A program made the translations under genes and the position numbers. DNA of 64,000 nt, taken from contig NZ_JAIQZB010000012.1 of NCBI RefSeq assembly GCF_020164555.1, positions 87,741-151,740 on the forward strand, given 5' to 3'. Source of the stretch: Salegentibacter lacus. Its GTDB lineage: Bacteria; Bacteroidota; Bacteroidia; Flavobacteriales; Flavobacteriaceae. Below the pieces are notes generated by a model. The model searched no databases. It was not told where the DNA came from and was given only the letters and a program-made list of their open reading frames with translations. The first letter of the stretch is position 1, and every line of letters starts with the position of its first letter. Below, piece after piece: positions 51,702 to 61,254 of the stretch.

Positions 51702-52106
51702 TTAATGCTGAAAAACTTTCTTTAATTCTTCTGAAATCTTAGTAGGTCTTTTCTTTTCCTGATCCATAAGCGCCCAGGTGGTTTTTGCTTCTAACAAAAC
51801 TTTTCCGGTTTCAGCATTCTTGATAATGACGTGGCGAACAGATTTTACGTGAGTGGTTTCACCTACATAGGTTTGCAATAAGATCTTATCGCCCAAAAAA
51901 GCCTGCTGCTTATAACTGATTTCGTGTTTTACCACTATCCAGAAGAATTTTTCGTTTTGCTCCTTTGTAGCCCTGGCCTTCCAATGCGCTTTTGCAACAT
52001 CCTGAACCCATTGAACATACTGTACGTTATTAACGTGGTTTTGCTCGTCTAAATGCCGTTCTTCAACTAGAAAACTTTGTTCAAATATTTCTGGGGTTTC
52101 AGCCAT
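51702..52106 (-). CDS. Acyl-CoA thioesterase, hotdog fold
   Basis: This 134-residue protein has the 4-hydroxybenzoyl-CoA thioesterase/YbgC-like hotdog fold. The opening EQSFLVEERHLDEQNHVNNV, with Asp and Asn-His-Val, is the family active-site pattern, followed by YVQWVQDVAKAHW, the HEISYKQQAFLGDKILLQTY strand pair and LLEAKTTWALMD. It hydrolyses acyl-CoA or acyl-ACP; chain specificity is not visible. Its start overlaps the stop of the gene upstream by one base, so it is co-transcribed with the cyclotransferase gene. Confidence 0.9.
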   Translation of the reverse strand: MAETPEIFEQSFLVEERHLDEQNHVNNVQYVQWVQDVAKAHWKARATKEQNEKFFWIVVKHEISYKQQAFLGDKILLQTYVGETTHVKSVRHVIIKNAETGKVLLEAKTTWALMDQEKKRPTKISEELKKVFQH

Positions 52107-53173
52107 TATTTTTCGATTATTTCTACCTCAAAGATCTTATCCCAGTTTTTTCCGGTTACGTAGAGTTTGTTGGTATTTTGGTTATAAGCGATTCCGTTTA
52201 AAACGTGGTTTTGCGTATCCAGGCTTGGCAGGTTTGTTAAGCGTTCCCGTAATCCTCTAAAATCTATTACGCCTTCTATTGCACCGTTTTCAGGATTAAT
52301 AATGGTAACACTGGGAAACTGGTAGGTATTCGCATAGATCTTTCCTTCAACCCACTCCAGCTCATTGAACTTCGAATAAATTTTGGTGTTGGTAGCTACC
52401 TGGATAAAATCTTTTTCAGCCAAAGTTTCCGCATCAAGGATCCAGATTTTTTCAGTACCATCACTTTTGTAAAGATTCTTGCCATCGTTACATAAGCCCC
52501 AACCTTCCTTGCTTTGGTTATAACCGAAAGTGCCGGTTTGTTCAAAGTTATCCAAATTATAGATCAACCCTTCTTTTTCCCGCCAGGTTAGTAGGTAAAG
52601 TTTATTATCTAGAATGGTTAGGCCTTCGCCAAAATAAGTGTCGTCCAGGTTTATTTTATTCAAAACTTCTCCGGTTTCCAGGTTGAGTTTTCTTAAGGAA
52701 GAATTGCCATATTGCCCGGTGCTTTCATATAAAGTATCTCGGTAAAATTCCAGCCCCTGTGTATAAGCTTCATCATCGTGCGGATATTCCTTGATTACTT
52801 TGTAAGTATAAGCCTTTGGAGACTGGTTGTTTAAAATCTTAAGGTTATCACTAATAGTATCGGTTTCTCCTTCAGAAAAAACGATGGCTTCTAGTTTTTG
52901 GCGTCCTAATTTTGTGTTTTCTAAAGCAACCGAAAAAGAAGTTTCCGCGGTTAGGGTTTTTAAATATTTCTGCTGAAAAAACAGGCGAATAGAATCTATT
53001 TGACGGTCTTTTAAATTTTCAATCGAGCCTTGAATAGTCTCGCCAAGTTGAAATTCAGTTTTATTTTCATCAGTTTTCAACTTAAAATAAGAAGTTTTTT
53101 TATCGGAATTACTTCCGCAGGAAAAAATTATAAAGCCTAATAATAACAGGCACAGTAACTTAAATTTATTCAT
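52106..53173 (-). CDS. Glutaminyl-peptide cyclotransferase, lipoprotein
   Basis: This 355-residue lipoprotein (KLLCLLLLGFIIFSCGSNSD, lipidated near Cys19) belongs to the plant-type glutamine cyclotransferases, five-bladed propellers that turn N-terminal glutamine into pyroglutamate. The family motifs are HDDEAYTQGLEFYRDTLYES, TGQYGNSSLRKL, YFGEGLTILDNKLYLLTW, EGWGLCNDGKNLYKSDGT and ELEWVEGKIYANTYQ. Many type IX-exported flavobacterial proteins start with Gln after signal cleavage, so a role in maturing them is plausible. About residues 25-110 form an extra beta-domain before the propeller. Confidence 0.9.
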   Translation of the reverse strand: MNKFKLLCLLLLGFIIFSCGSNSDKKTSYFKLKTDENKTEFQLGETIQGSIENLKDRQIDSIRLFFQQKYLKTLTAETSFSVALENTKLGRQKLEAIVFSEGETDTISDNLKILNNQSPKAYTYKVIKEYPHDDEAYTQGLEFYRDTLYESTGQYGNSSLRKLNLETGEVLNKINLDDTYFGEGLTILDNKLYLLTWREKEGLIYNLDNFEQTGTFGYNQSKEGWGLCNDGKNLYKSDGTEKIWILDAETLAEKDFIQVATNTKIYSKFNELEWVEGKIYANTYQFPSVTIINPENGAIEGVIDFRGLRERLTNLPSLDTQNHVLNGIAYNQNTNKLYVTGKNWDKIFEVEIIEK

Positions 53174-53249
53174 TATTCTTATGCATTAAATACCTTGCTA
53201 AAATACTTAATTCACTTCAAAAAATACTTGCGTAAAGTAGGAAAGATTG

Positions 53250-53257
53250 TATATTTG
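53250..53257 (+). promoter_or_regulatory. Promoter of the SRP RNA gene
   Basis: TATATTTG (53250-53257) is a perfect TAnnTTTG -7 box, and TTG at 53228-53230 lies 19 bases upstream as the -33 element. The RNA begins about five bases downstream, which makes this the clearest full promoter in the window. Confidence 0.8.
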
Positions 53258-53261
53258 CACC

Positions 53262-53355
53262 GGCAAGTCCCACACAACCAGCTCCTGCTGAATCCCCCAG
53301 GGCGGGAACGCAGCAAGGGTAGGCGGTCGTAGCGGTGTGATGTGGGGAGCTTGCC
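53262..53355 (+). ncRNA. ffs: Signal recognition particle RNA, small bacterial type
   Basis: The 94-base segment closes with GGCAAG at its 5' end and CTTGCC at its 3' end and folds as one long hairpin. It contains the conserved SRP domain IV elements CAGGGCGGGAACGCAGCAAG, that is, the symmetrical and asymmetrical loops around the GGAA tetraloop that bind Ffh. It directs ribosomes making membrane and secreted proteins to the translocon. A perfect promoter lies directly upstream and a T-rich run follows at 53357-53366. Confidence 0.95.
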
Positions 53356-53403
53356 ATTTTTTGTTTCTAAAAGGTTCTAAATTTTATCGCATATTTGCAG
53401 CCT

Positions 53404-54225
53404 ATGAAAACAAATACTTCTCCTCAAAAAGTAGTGCTTATTACCGGAGCTTCTTCCGGAATTGGAAAATCTATAGGCGAATATCTTTCAAACCACAACT
53501 TTAAAGTTTACGGCACCAGTCGGAACCCCTCAAAAATTTCTCATCCTCCTTTTGCAATGGTTGCTTTAGATGTAACCAAAAACGAAACTATTGCCGCTGC
53601 AATTGAACAAGTAATTGCTGAAGAAGGTAAAATTGATGTGCTGATCAATAATGCCGGAGTTGGAATTACCGGGCCAATCGAAGAAACCCCGGATGAAGAA
53701 ATCGCCAAAGCTTTTGAAACCAATTATTTTGGGCCTATAAAAGTGATAAAAGCGGTTTTGCCTAATATGAGAAAGCAAAATAACGGATTAATCATCAATA
53801 TTACATCTATTGCAGGTTATATGGGCTTGCCTTACCGTGGAATTTATTCGGCTTCAAAAGGAGCTTTAGAACTTACTACCGAAGCTTTTAGAATGGAGTT
53901 AAAAGGTTTTAATATTAAAATGACGAATGTGGCTCCCGGCGATTTTGCTACTAATATCGCGGCCGGCCGTTATCACGCACCGGTACTCGATGATTCTCCT
54001 TATAAAGAACCCTACGGGAATACCCTGAAATTGATGAATGAAGATGTAGATGCGGGGAAAGATCCTTTACTAATGGCGAAAGCTGTCCATAAGATTATTC
54101 AGGAAAAAGATCCCCGTGGGCATTATAAAGTAGGAGAGGCGTTACAGAAATTCTCAGTCGGTTTAAAGCGAATTTTGCCCGATAAAGTATATGAAAAAAT
54201 GCTCTTAAAGCATTATAAGTTATAA
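53404..54225 (+). CDS. Short-chain dehydrogenase/reductase
   Basis: This 273-residue protein is a classical SDR oxidoreductase with the nucleotide-binding motif TGASSGIGKS near the start, NNAGVG in the middle, a serine in INITSIAGYMG and the catalytic YSASK. The basic residue after the second strand (GTSRNPSK) favours NADPH. The C-terminal tail is extended beyond the core. The ATG at 53404 is preferred to the TTG at 53395. Substrate cannot be inferred. It is transcribed in the same direction as the SRP RNA. Confidence 0.9.
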   Translation: MKTNTSPQKVVLITGASSGIGKSIGEYLSNHNFKVYGTSRNPSKISHPPFAMVALDVTKNETIAAAIEQVIAEEGKIDVLINNAGVGITGPIEETPDEEIAKAFETNYFGPIKVIKAVLPNMRKQNNGLIINITSIAGYMGLPYRGIYSASKGALELTTEAFRMELKGFNIKMTNVAPGDFATNIAAGRYHAPVLDDSPYKEPYGNTLKLMNEDVDAGKDPLLMAKAVHKIIQEKDPRGHYKVGEALQKFSVGLKRILPDKVYEKMLLKHYKL

Positions 54226-54262
54226 TTTTGCGAATACAACATATTAACAAACACTATAGATT

Positions 54263-54919
54263 ATGAAATTTTTTATTGATACAGCCAATCTTGATCAAAT
54301 TAGGGAAGCCCAGGCGCTCGGGGTTTTAGATGGTGTAACCACCAATCCGTCTTTAATGGCGAAAGAAGGAATTTCCGGAAAAGATAATATATACAAGCAT
54401 TACAGGGAAATTTGTGAAATTGTAGACGGTGACGTGAGTGCTGAGGTAATCGCTACCGATTTTGACGGAATAGTTAGAGAAGGTGAGGAGCTGGCAGAAT
54501 TGCACGAGCAAATTATTGTAAAAGTTCCAATGATTAAAGAAGGAATTAAAGCCATAAAATACTTTAGCGATAACGGAATTAAAACCAACTGTACCTTAGT
54601 GTTTTCTGCTGGGCAGGCTTTATTGGCTGCTAAAGCTGGGGCTACTTATGTTTCTCCTTTTATTGGCCGTTTAGACGATATCTCTACCGATGGTTTAAAT
54701 CTTATTGCAGATATTAGATTGATATACGACAACTACGGATTTGAGACTGAAATTCTTGCCGCTTCTGTGCGTCACAGCATGCACATTTTAGAATGTGCTA
54801 AATTAGGTGCCGATGTTATGACCGGGCCACTTTCTTCTATTGAAGGTTTATTAAAACACCCACTTACTGATATTGGTTTAGAGAAATTCCTTGCTGACTA
54901 TAAGAAGGGGAATCAATAA
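54263..54919 (+). CDS. fsa: Transaldolase-family fructose-6-phosphate aldolase
   Basis: This 218-residue protein is a short transaldolase of the TalC/FSA type: [26 protein letters not shown], the Schiff-base lysine in IIVKVPM (Lys87), [22 protein letters not shown] with FIGRLDD, and AASVRHSMH. In many Bacteroidota this short form serves as the transaldolase of the pentose phosphate pathway, so the gene is often named tal. TAATTTTG at 54223-54230, overlapping the SDR stop, is a likely -7 box, giving it its own promoter. Confidence 0.92.
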   Translation: MKFFIDTANLDQIREAQALGVLDGVTTNPSLMAKEGISGKDNIYKHYREICEIVDGDVSAEVIATDFDGIVREGEELAELHEQIIVKVPMIKEGIKAIKYFSDNGIKTNCTLVFSAGQALLAAKAGATYVSPFIGRLDDISTDGLNLIADIRLIYDNYGFETEILAASVRHSMHILECAKLGADVMTGPLSSIEGLLKHPLTDIGLEKFLADYKKGNQ

Positions 54920-54940
54920 GATTTTCTGATTAAAATTTTT

Positions 54941-55070
54941 AAGAAAGGCTATTTGGGGAGTTCTGATTATTTCGCGTCAAGCTGAATTTATTTCAGCTTC
55001 TAACATCTTAGATCCTGAAACAAGTTCAGGATGACGATAAATTTTAAAAAACTCTCTGAATAGCCTTCTT
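54941..55070. terminator. Bidirectional terminator containing a pair of inverted REP-like units
   Basis: AAGAAAGGCTATT (54941-54953) and AATAGCCTTCTT (55059-55070) form the outer arms. Inside are two 28-base units in opposite orientation: a diverged one at 54975-55002 (CGTCAAGCTGAA ... TTTCAGCTTCTA) and one at 55009-55036 that is the exact reverse complement of the unit at 51610-51637. The structure separates convergent fsa and the TlpA-like gene and just overlaps the latter's stop. Confidence 0.75.
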
Positions 55071-56487
55071 AATTGTTCAAAAACTCAAGGATTTGCCTTT
55101 CGAAATTAGGCGTGTTGAGTTGTGCTTGCCCGTTTATTATATTCCCGTTGGTATCCAGAAAGATGAGTTTATTAAGGTAGTTTTTAAGTAAATTCACATT
55201 GATACCAGATGAACTCAGTTTGTATTCTCTGCTTTTATTCATATCATAAATTTCCACAGTATTTTTCCAGGACTGTAGAGAATCTTTATCGATATTAATT
55301 CCTACAAATTCCAGTTCAGGATATTTTTCTCTGAGGTTAGAAATAATAGAATGTTGCCATTTATAATGTTCGGGTGCTTCCATAGACCAGTGATAGGTAA
55401 CTATGGGTTTATCTGAAATATCTTTTATTTGAATGGTTTCTTCCTGAAAATTTATTAGGGATAAATTTCCAATATTGTTCCCGGGCAGCAAACTTTTTTG
55501 AATACCCGCCATTTGTTTTAAATCGGGTAGATTTTCGCCTTTAAACTCAATATCTTCAAGGATTTCCATAATACTGTCAATCTTTTCAGTATCATTAGAA
55601 AATACCAAACCCTGAATTGCCAATCGATTTATAAAAATATTCTTGATTCCATCTTTATCAATTAAAGAATCGGCCAGGCTAATTCGGTATTTAATATTAT
55701 CTACAGAATGTAATTCAAAGCAATTGGAATTGGTATCAAATTTTTCCAAACACCTTTCAATAGAGCGGGTTCTTAGGTAATCTTCAATAAAATTAAGATA
55801 ACCATAGTATTCTTTAAGCTGAGAGTTGTTAAAATTAAGGTCTTCGCGGTAATCGTGGAAATCGTCTGGAATTTGTTGTGCTAATTCGCTGTAATATTTC
55901 TTCACTAAAAAAGTATAGCGCTCCCTAAGGTGATAAAAATCGTAATCTATACTGTTATTGGCGAGTGCTAAAAACGATTGAGAGAATTTCTTCTTTTCGT
56001 TTAAATCTTTTAGTTTATTTTTTCGGGAATTTTTTATAGAATCGGTAATCTCGGCAAATTCGGTAGGCTTAATTTTGTAATAGGAGAGCATCAAGTTATT
56101 GTTCCTTTCATTATTAAGAAACATATCGAGAAGAAAACCACTTTTTGCAGCTCCAGGACCACTAAAATTTAGCGATTCGTCAAATTGCATGGTGTTTAGC
56201 CAAACTAAAACACTATCTCCAGGTTCCAAATACATAATTTGGTTTTCTGGTGGATGTTTAAAACTATAAATTCCGGCTTCTAAATTTTCGAATTTTTTCC
56301 CAAACTGGTTATTCTGATCTAAAAATAAAGTATCAATGGTCTCATTCCCTTTAGAAAGTATAAAATAGGGATTGTAGGGGTTCATAATTTGACCTCCAAC
56401 AAAAGTTCCTTTCTGGTCTTTGTTAGAGTCTTCACAACCGGTAAAAAGAATAACTCCTATAAGAGAAAAAAGTAGATAATATTTCAT
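55069..56487 (-). CDS. TlpA-like lipoprotein lacking the redox cysteines
   Basis: This 472-residue lipoprotein (MKYYLLFSLIGVILFTGCED, lipidated near Cys18) has an N-terminal DUF4369-like beta-domain, a long helical middle region (about 130-330) and a C-terminal thioredoxin-like domain (about 345-472) of the TlpA family. At the place of the usual WCxxC the sequence reads TYHWSMEAPEHYKW, so the redox-active cysteine pair is missing. It cannot act as a normal disulfide reductase; a binding or structural role is more likely. It is encoded alone on the minus strand. Confidence 0.75.
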   Translation of the reverse strand: MKYYLLFSLIGVILFTGCEDSNKDQKGTFVGGQIMNPYNPYFILSKGNETIDTLFLDQNNQFGKKFENLEAGIYSFKHPPENQIMYLEPGDSVLVWLNTMQFDESLNFSGPGAAKSGFLLDMFLNNERNNNLMLSYYKIKPTEFAEITDSIKNSRKNKLKDLNEKKKFSQSFLALANNSIDYDFYHLRERYTFLVKKYYSELAQQIPDDFHDYREDLNFNNSQLKEYYGYLNFIEDYLRTRSIERCLEKFDTNSNCFELHSVDNIKYRISLADSLIDKDGIKNIFINRLAIQGLVFSNDTEKIDSIMEILEDIEFKGENLPDLKQMAGIQKSLLPGNNIGNLSLINFQEETIQIKDISDKPIVTYHWSMEAPEHYKWQHSIISNLREKYPELEFVGINIDKDSLQSWKNTVEIYDMNKSREYKLSSSGINVNLLKNYLNKLIFLDTNGNIINGQAQLNTPNFERQILEFLNN

Positions 56488-56612
56488 GTAAATCTTGAGA
56501 ACTAAGGGCCTGGAATGCTGTTAAATATCGCAGTAGGAGCAAATATAGCCAGAGCCCTATACCCGGGTTGTTAATCGGGAGTTAAAAGAATAATAAAAAC
56601 GTTAATCTTTAG

Positions 56613-58289
<1,677 letters not shown>

Positions 58290-58311
58290 GCCTAAAACCA
58301 CTTGAATTATA

Positions 58312-58350
58312 AAAACAAAAAATCCCGCTATCTGCGGGATTTTTTGTTTT
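58312..58350. terminator. Bidirectional terminator after the ABC-F gene
   Basis: AAAACAAAAAATCCCGC and GCGGGATTTTTTGTTTT are perfectly complementary 17-base arms around TATCT. It serves the ABC-F gene and the convergent receptor gene. Confidence 0.92.
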
Positions 58351-58364
58351 GTACTACTCTTTAT

Positions 58365-60647
58365 CTAGAAATTATAATTAATAAAAATCGTGAAATTTCT
58401 GCCCGGTTCGGTGATTGGTTGACGGGTGAAATCTGCCTGGTTATTAAAAGCGAAATTTAAATGATTGTAATAATATTTATCAAAAACATTTAAAACTCCT
58501 ACGCCAATATTTAGATTTTTGATAGCGGTAGTTCCGGCTTTTAAATCCATTAAACTATAACCGGGAGTTCTGGTCTCTCCAAAGGAAGGAGCAATGTTCT
58601 CCTGGTCTGCGGTAATATTGTAATAAATTCCGGTCCAGAATTTAGAATTTTCATATTCTACTCGTGATCTACTCACCAATGGTGGAGACAGCGGTAGCGA
58701 CTCTCCAAGATCTTCATTTTGGGTGTAAGTGTAAGCCAGGTCTGTGCCCAGTTTAATGCCTGACTTAAACACTAGTTCTCCCGAGAGTTCAAAACCTGTC
58801 TTGTAGGCTTCATCAAGATTTCTAAACACTTTTGGATGCACAGGCGGTTGATTAGGCATATTCTTTCGGGTTAAGCTTTCATCTACTAAACCAACGATAT
58901 AGTTCTCATAAATTGAATAAAATGCACTTATAGAGAAGTTGAAATTTTTCAGAGCACCTGTATAAACTTCTTTTCCGTTAAAGCCCAGTTCGAATTGATT
59001 ATTCACTTCCGGTTTCAGGTTAGGGTTTCCTGCATATTCATAAGGATCTCTTCCAATATTAAAAAAGGCAATATAGCGTTCTTCCATATTTGCCGGCCTG
59101 GCACCTCTTCCGTAGGAAAGCTCCAGGGAATAATTCTCTTTTAATAGGTGTTTATAGGCTACAGTTCCACTAAAAAGTTGTTCGTTGCGCTTTCCATTTT
59201 CCGGGTATAATTCAGCAAAACTTTCGTCTGGGTCACGGCTTTCTGAAACAATATGATCTATCCGAGCTCCAAAATTGAAAATGTTTTTCTTGTTTAGTAT
59301 AAACCTGGTTTCGGCAAAAACACCATAATCATTTACATAGCTGTCCTGCCAAACCTTATCCTGGAATTCCATAGGCATTGCTAAAGGTTCGCCTGCCATA
59401 TTCATTTTAACAAGGCGTTCTCTTTGCCCATCACGGGAGAGATTTGTAACATCTATTCCAGAAAATAACCGCCACTTGTTGTTTAGTTTCCATTCGGCTT
59501 CCAGTTTTCCACCATAAGTTGTTGCCTCTACATTAGAAATTGCTTCAATTCGATTAAAAGAAGGACGCTTGTAATTGTCCATAATATGGTCTACGAAAGA
59601 ATAGTAGGCCTTTGCGGTTAAACCTTTAAATTTTCCCCCTTCAGCCCTGTAGTTATAATCCAGGCTAAAAATACTGCTATTATCTTCATCGGTATCCATC
59701 ATTAATCCCGCGTGTTTTACATCTCGACCAAAAGACTGCCGGAAGCCTGCTTTTAACCTGTTACTTTCGTTAATAGAATAACCTGCTTCCAAATTATAAC
59801 CCAGGCTGCGGAAGGAGGAAGGAATGCTTCTCCCATCTCCATCTTCATAATCGCCATAATCTCTCTGACTGAAATTTCCAGATAGATCCCATTTATTTAG
59901 GTGACCTTCCAGTTGAACCATATTTACCATAGAATTCCCGTTACTTTCATATCCTGAAGAAACGCTTCCGGAAAATGTATCAGTGGTTTCAACTGCATTA
60001 TCAGTTACCATATTAATAATTCCACCCGAAGTATTTCCGTATCGAACGCTAAAAGGGCCTTTAATAATTTCAATTCTACTAACTTCTTCGGGATTTACCA
60101 GGGTGGTAATGGGATCCATGCGGCTAGGGCAGGCGTGCATCGCTTTAGTGCCACCGTCAAACTGAATGTTTAATTGTTCATATTGGCTGGCACGCATACT
60201 TGGATCCATAGCATAACTACCTCGTTTAATAAGGGAAAACCCATTGATATCGCTAAAAAGCTCTCCGGCATTTTTGGGCTGTACCACCTTTTCTCTAAAA
60301 TTAGTTTTTACCAGGCTCTGTGCAGGATCTATTTGTGGGTTTCCCAGGAGAAGGATTTCACTGATTCTAAAAGTGAATCTTTCCAGGTAGATCACGTTAC
60401 CGGGTTTGATGTTCGTAAGATTTTGTTTTCGGTATTTAAGGTGACTTATCTGAAGCGTATCTTCTTCAGAAAAATTTATAAAAACTTCTCCGTTTTTGTT
60501 GCTGACAGCTGCTTTACTGCTGCCTTTAACCTGTATAGTTGCATCTTTTATAGGTTCCATACTAAATTCGTCTACAAGACTTATTTTAGACTGCGCTTGT
60601 AGCAATAGGGTAGAAGACAGGAATAATAATATGCTTAAAATTCTCAT
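58365..60647 (-). CDS. TonB-dependent receptor, probable copper type (OprC/NosA-like)
   Basis: This 760-residue outer-membrane receptor has a signal peptide ending LLQAQ, a CarboxypepD_reg-like domain (about 21-95), a plug with FSDINGFSLIKRG and IEIIKGPFSVRYG, and a 22-strand barrel ending in IFINYNF. In the plug, MHACPSRMDPIT (Cys173, Met177) gives the CxxxM arrangement that binds copper in OprC-type receptors. Methionines and histidines around it strengthen the reading. It probably imports copper. The gene is downstream of a small cysteine-containing protein gene on the same strand with an 81-base gap. Confidence 0.85.
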   Translation of the reverse strand: MRILSILLFLSSTLLLQAQSKISLVDEFSMEPIKDATIQVKGSSKAAVSNKNGEVFINFSEEDTLQISHLKYRKQNLTNIKPGNVIYLERFTFRISEILLLGNPQIDPAQSLVKTNFREKVVQPKNAGELFSDINGFSLIKRGSYAMDPSMRASQYEQLNIQFDGGTKAMHACPSRMDPITTLVNPEEVSRIEIIKGPFSVRYGNTSGGIINMVTDNAVETTDTFSGSVSSGYESNGNSMVNMVQLEGHLNKWDLSGNFSQRDYGDYEDGDGRSIPSSFRSLGYNLEAGYSINESNRLKAGFRQSFGRDVKHAGLMMDTDEDNSSIFSLDYNYRAEGGKFKGLTAKAYYSFVDHIMDNYKRPSFNRIEAISNVEATTYGGKLEAEWKLNNKWRLFSGIDVTNLSRDGQRERLVKMNMAGEPLAMPMEFQDKVWQDSYVNDYGVFAETRFILNKKNIFNFGARIDHIVSESRDPDESFAELYPENGKRNEQLFSGTVAYKHLLKENYSLELSYGRGARPANMEERYIAFFNIGRDPYEYAGNPNLKPEVNNQFELGFNGKEVYTGALKNFNFSISAFYSIYENYIVGLVDESLTRKNMPNQPPVHPKVFRNLDEAYKTGFELSGELVFKSGIKLGTDLAYTYTQNEDLGESLPLSPPLVSRSRVEYENSKFWTGIYYNITADQENIAPSFGETRTPGYSLMDLKAGTTAIKNLNIGVGVLNVFDKYYYNHLNFAFNNQADFTRQPITEPGRNFTIFINYNF

Positions 60648-60728
60648 TTAATTCTATTTAAAAATTGATATAAGTAGATTGTATCCGCCGGTTTATACCG
60701 ATGGATTTTTATGATAAATCTGAAAAAA

Positions 60729-61109
60729 TTAAGCTTTAAGAGAAGGTGGATGGAAAGACTTTGGCAAGTATTGGTAGGTATAATTATTTAAATAAGCTAC
60801 TGGAGTTTTTTCTTCTTTTGAAAACTTAAAAACTTCCAGTTGTTGCATTGGGTTAAAAAAGAGAACTACTTGCCGCTGTAGAAAATCAAGATGTGTTGGT
60901 TTCTCCTTGGTTGTAGAATCCTGACTTAATTTGGAGATTTCACATTTTCCATTACATTCCAATTCAGGTTTGTCCTTATTAACACAGAATAATTCAGTAA
61001 AACTTGAATTATCTACCAGGTAGAAGCTTATCATAAAACCACTCTTTACGCTGTTAAACAGCATAACTACCGTGAATAGTAAAATGATAAATGTGCTTCT
61101 TTTTTCCAT
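60729..61109 (-). CDS. Small cysteine-motif protein linked to the copper receptor
   Basis: This 126-residue protein has an N-terminal membrane segment or signal anchor (about 7-30) and a central motif FCVNKDKPELECNGKCEISK (Cys42, Cys52, Cys56). Proteins with the pattern CVNKxxPxLxCNGKC are found near metal-related receptors in Bacteroidota and may bind copper. The C-terminal part is polar. It is the first gene of the operon with the receptor. Its promoter shows an activator-type arrangement (next entries). The copper link is inferred from motif and neighbour. Confidence 0.65.
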   Translation of the reverse strand: MEKRSTFIILLFTVVMLFNSVKSGFMISFYLVDNSSFTELFCVNKDKPELECNGKCEISKLSQDSTTKEKPTHLDFLQRQVVLFFNPMQQLEVFKFSKEEKTPVAYLNNYTYQYLPKSFHPPSLKA

Positions 61110-61116
61110 TTAAATG

Positions 61117-61164
61117 CAAAGGTAAATGTAATTGTAGGTATTAGAATGTGACTTGAATCACATT
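61117..61164 (-). promoter_or_regulatory. Promoter with a Crp/Fnr-type site in front of the copper operon
   Basis: On the minus strand TACCTTTG (61117-61124) is a -7 box eight bases before the start codon. Upstream, AATGTGA-N6-TCACATT (61145-61164) is a perfect 20-base palindrome of the Crp/Fnr type. Its centre lies about 42 bases from the expected transcription start, the position of a class II activator, and no TTG -33 element is present. Confidence 0.65.
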
Positions 61165-61187
61165 GAAGAAGAATTAAATGTTAAAAT

Positions 61188-61218
61188 AAAAAACCCGGTA
61201 TCATCTACCGGGTTTTTT
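61188..61218. terminator. Terminator of the beta-barrel receptor gene
   Basis: AAAAAACCCGGTA and TACCGGGTTTTTT are exact inverted arms around TCATC, just downstream of the minus-strand receptor gene at 61255. Confidence 0.92.
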
Positions 61219-61254
61219 GGCTAATTAAACTAAACTACAAGCTATCTAAATTCT

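Noticed and set aside
60174..60602. Plus-strand 142-codon frame within the copper receptor gene
   Set aside because: It is antisense to the plug domain of a recognisable TonB-dependent receptor; no independent support.
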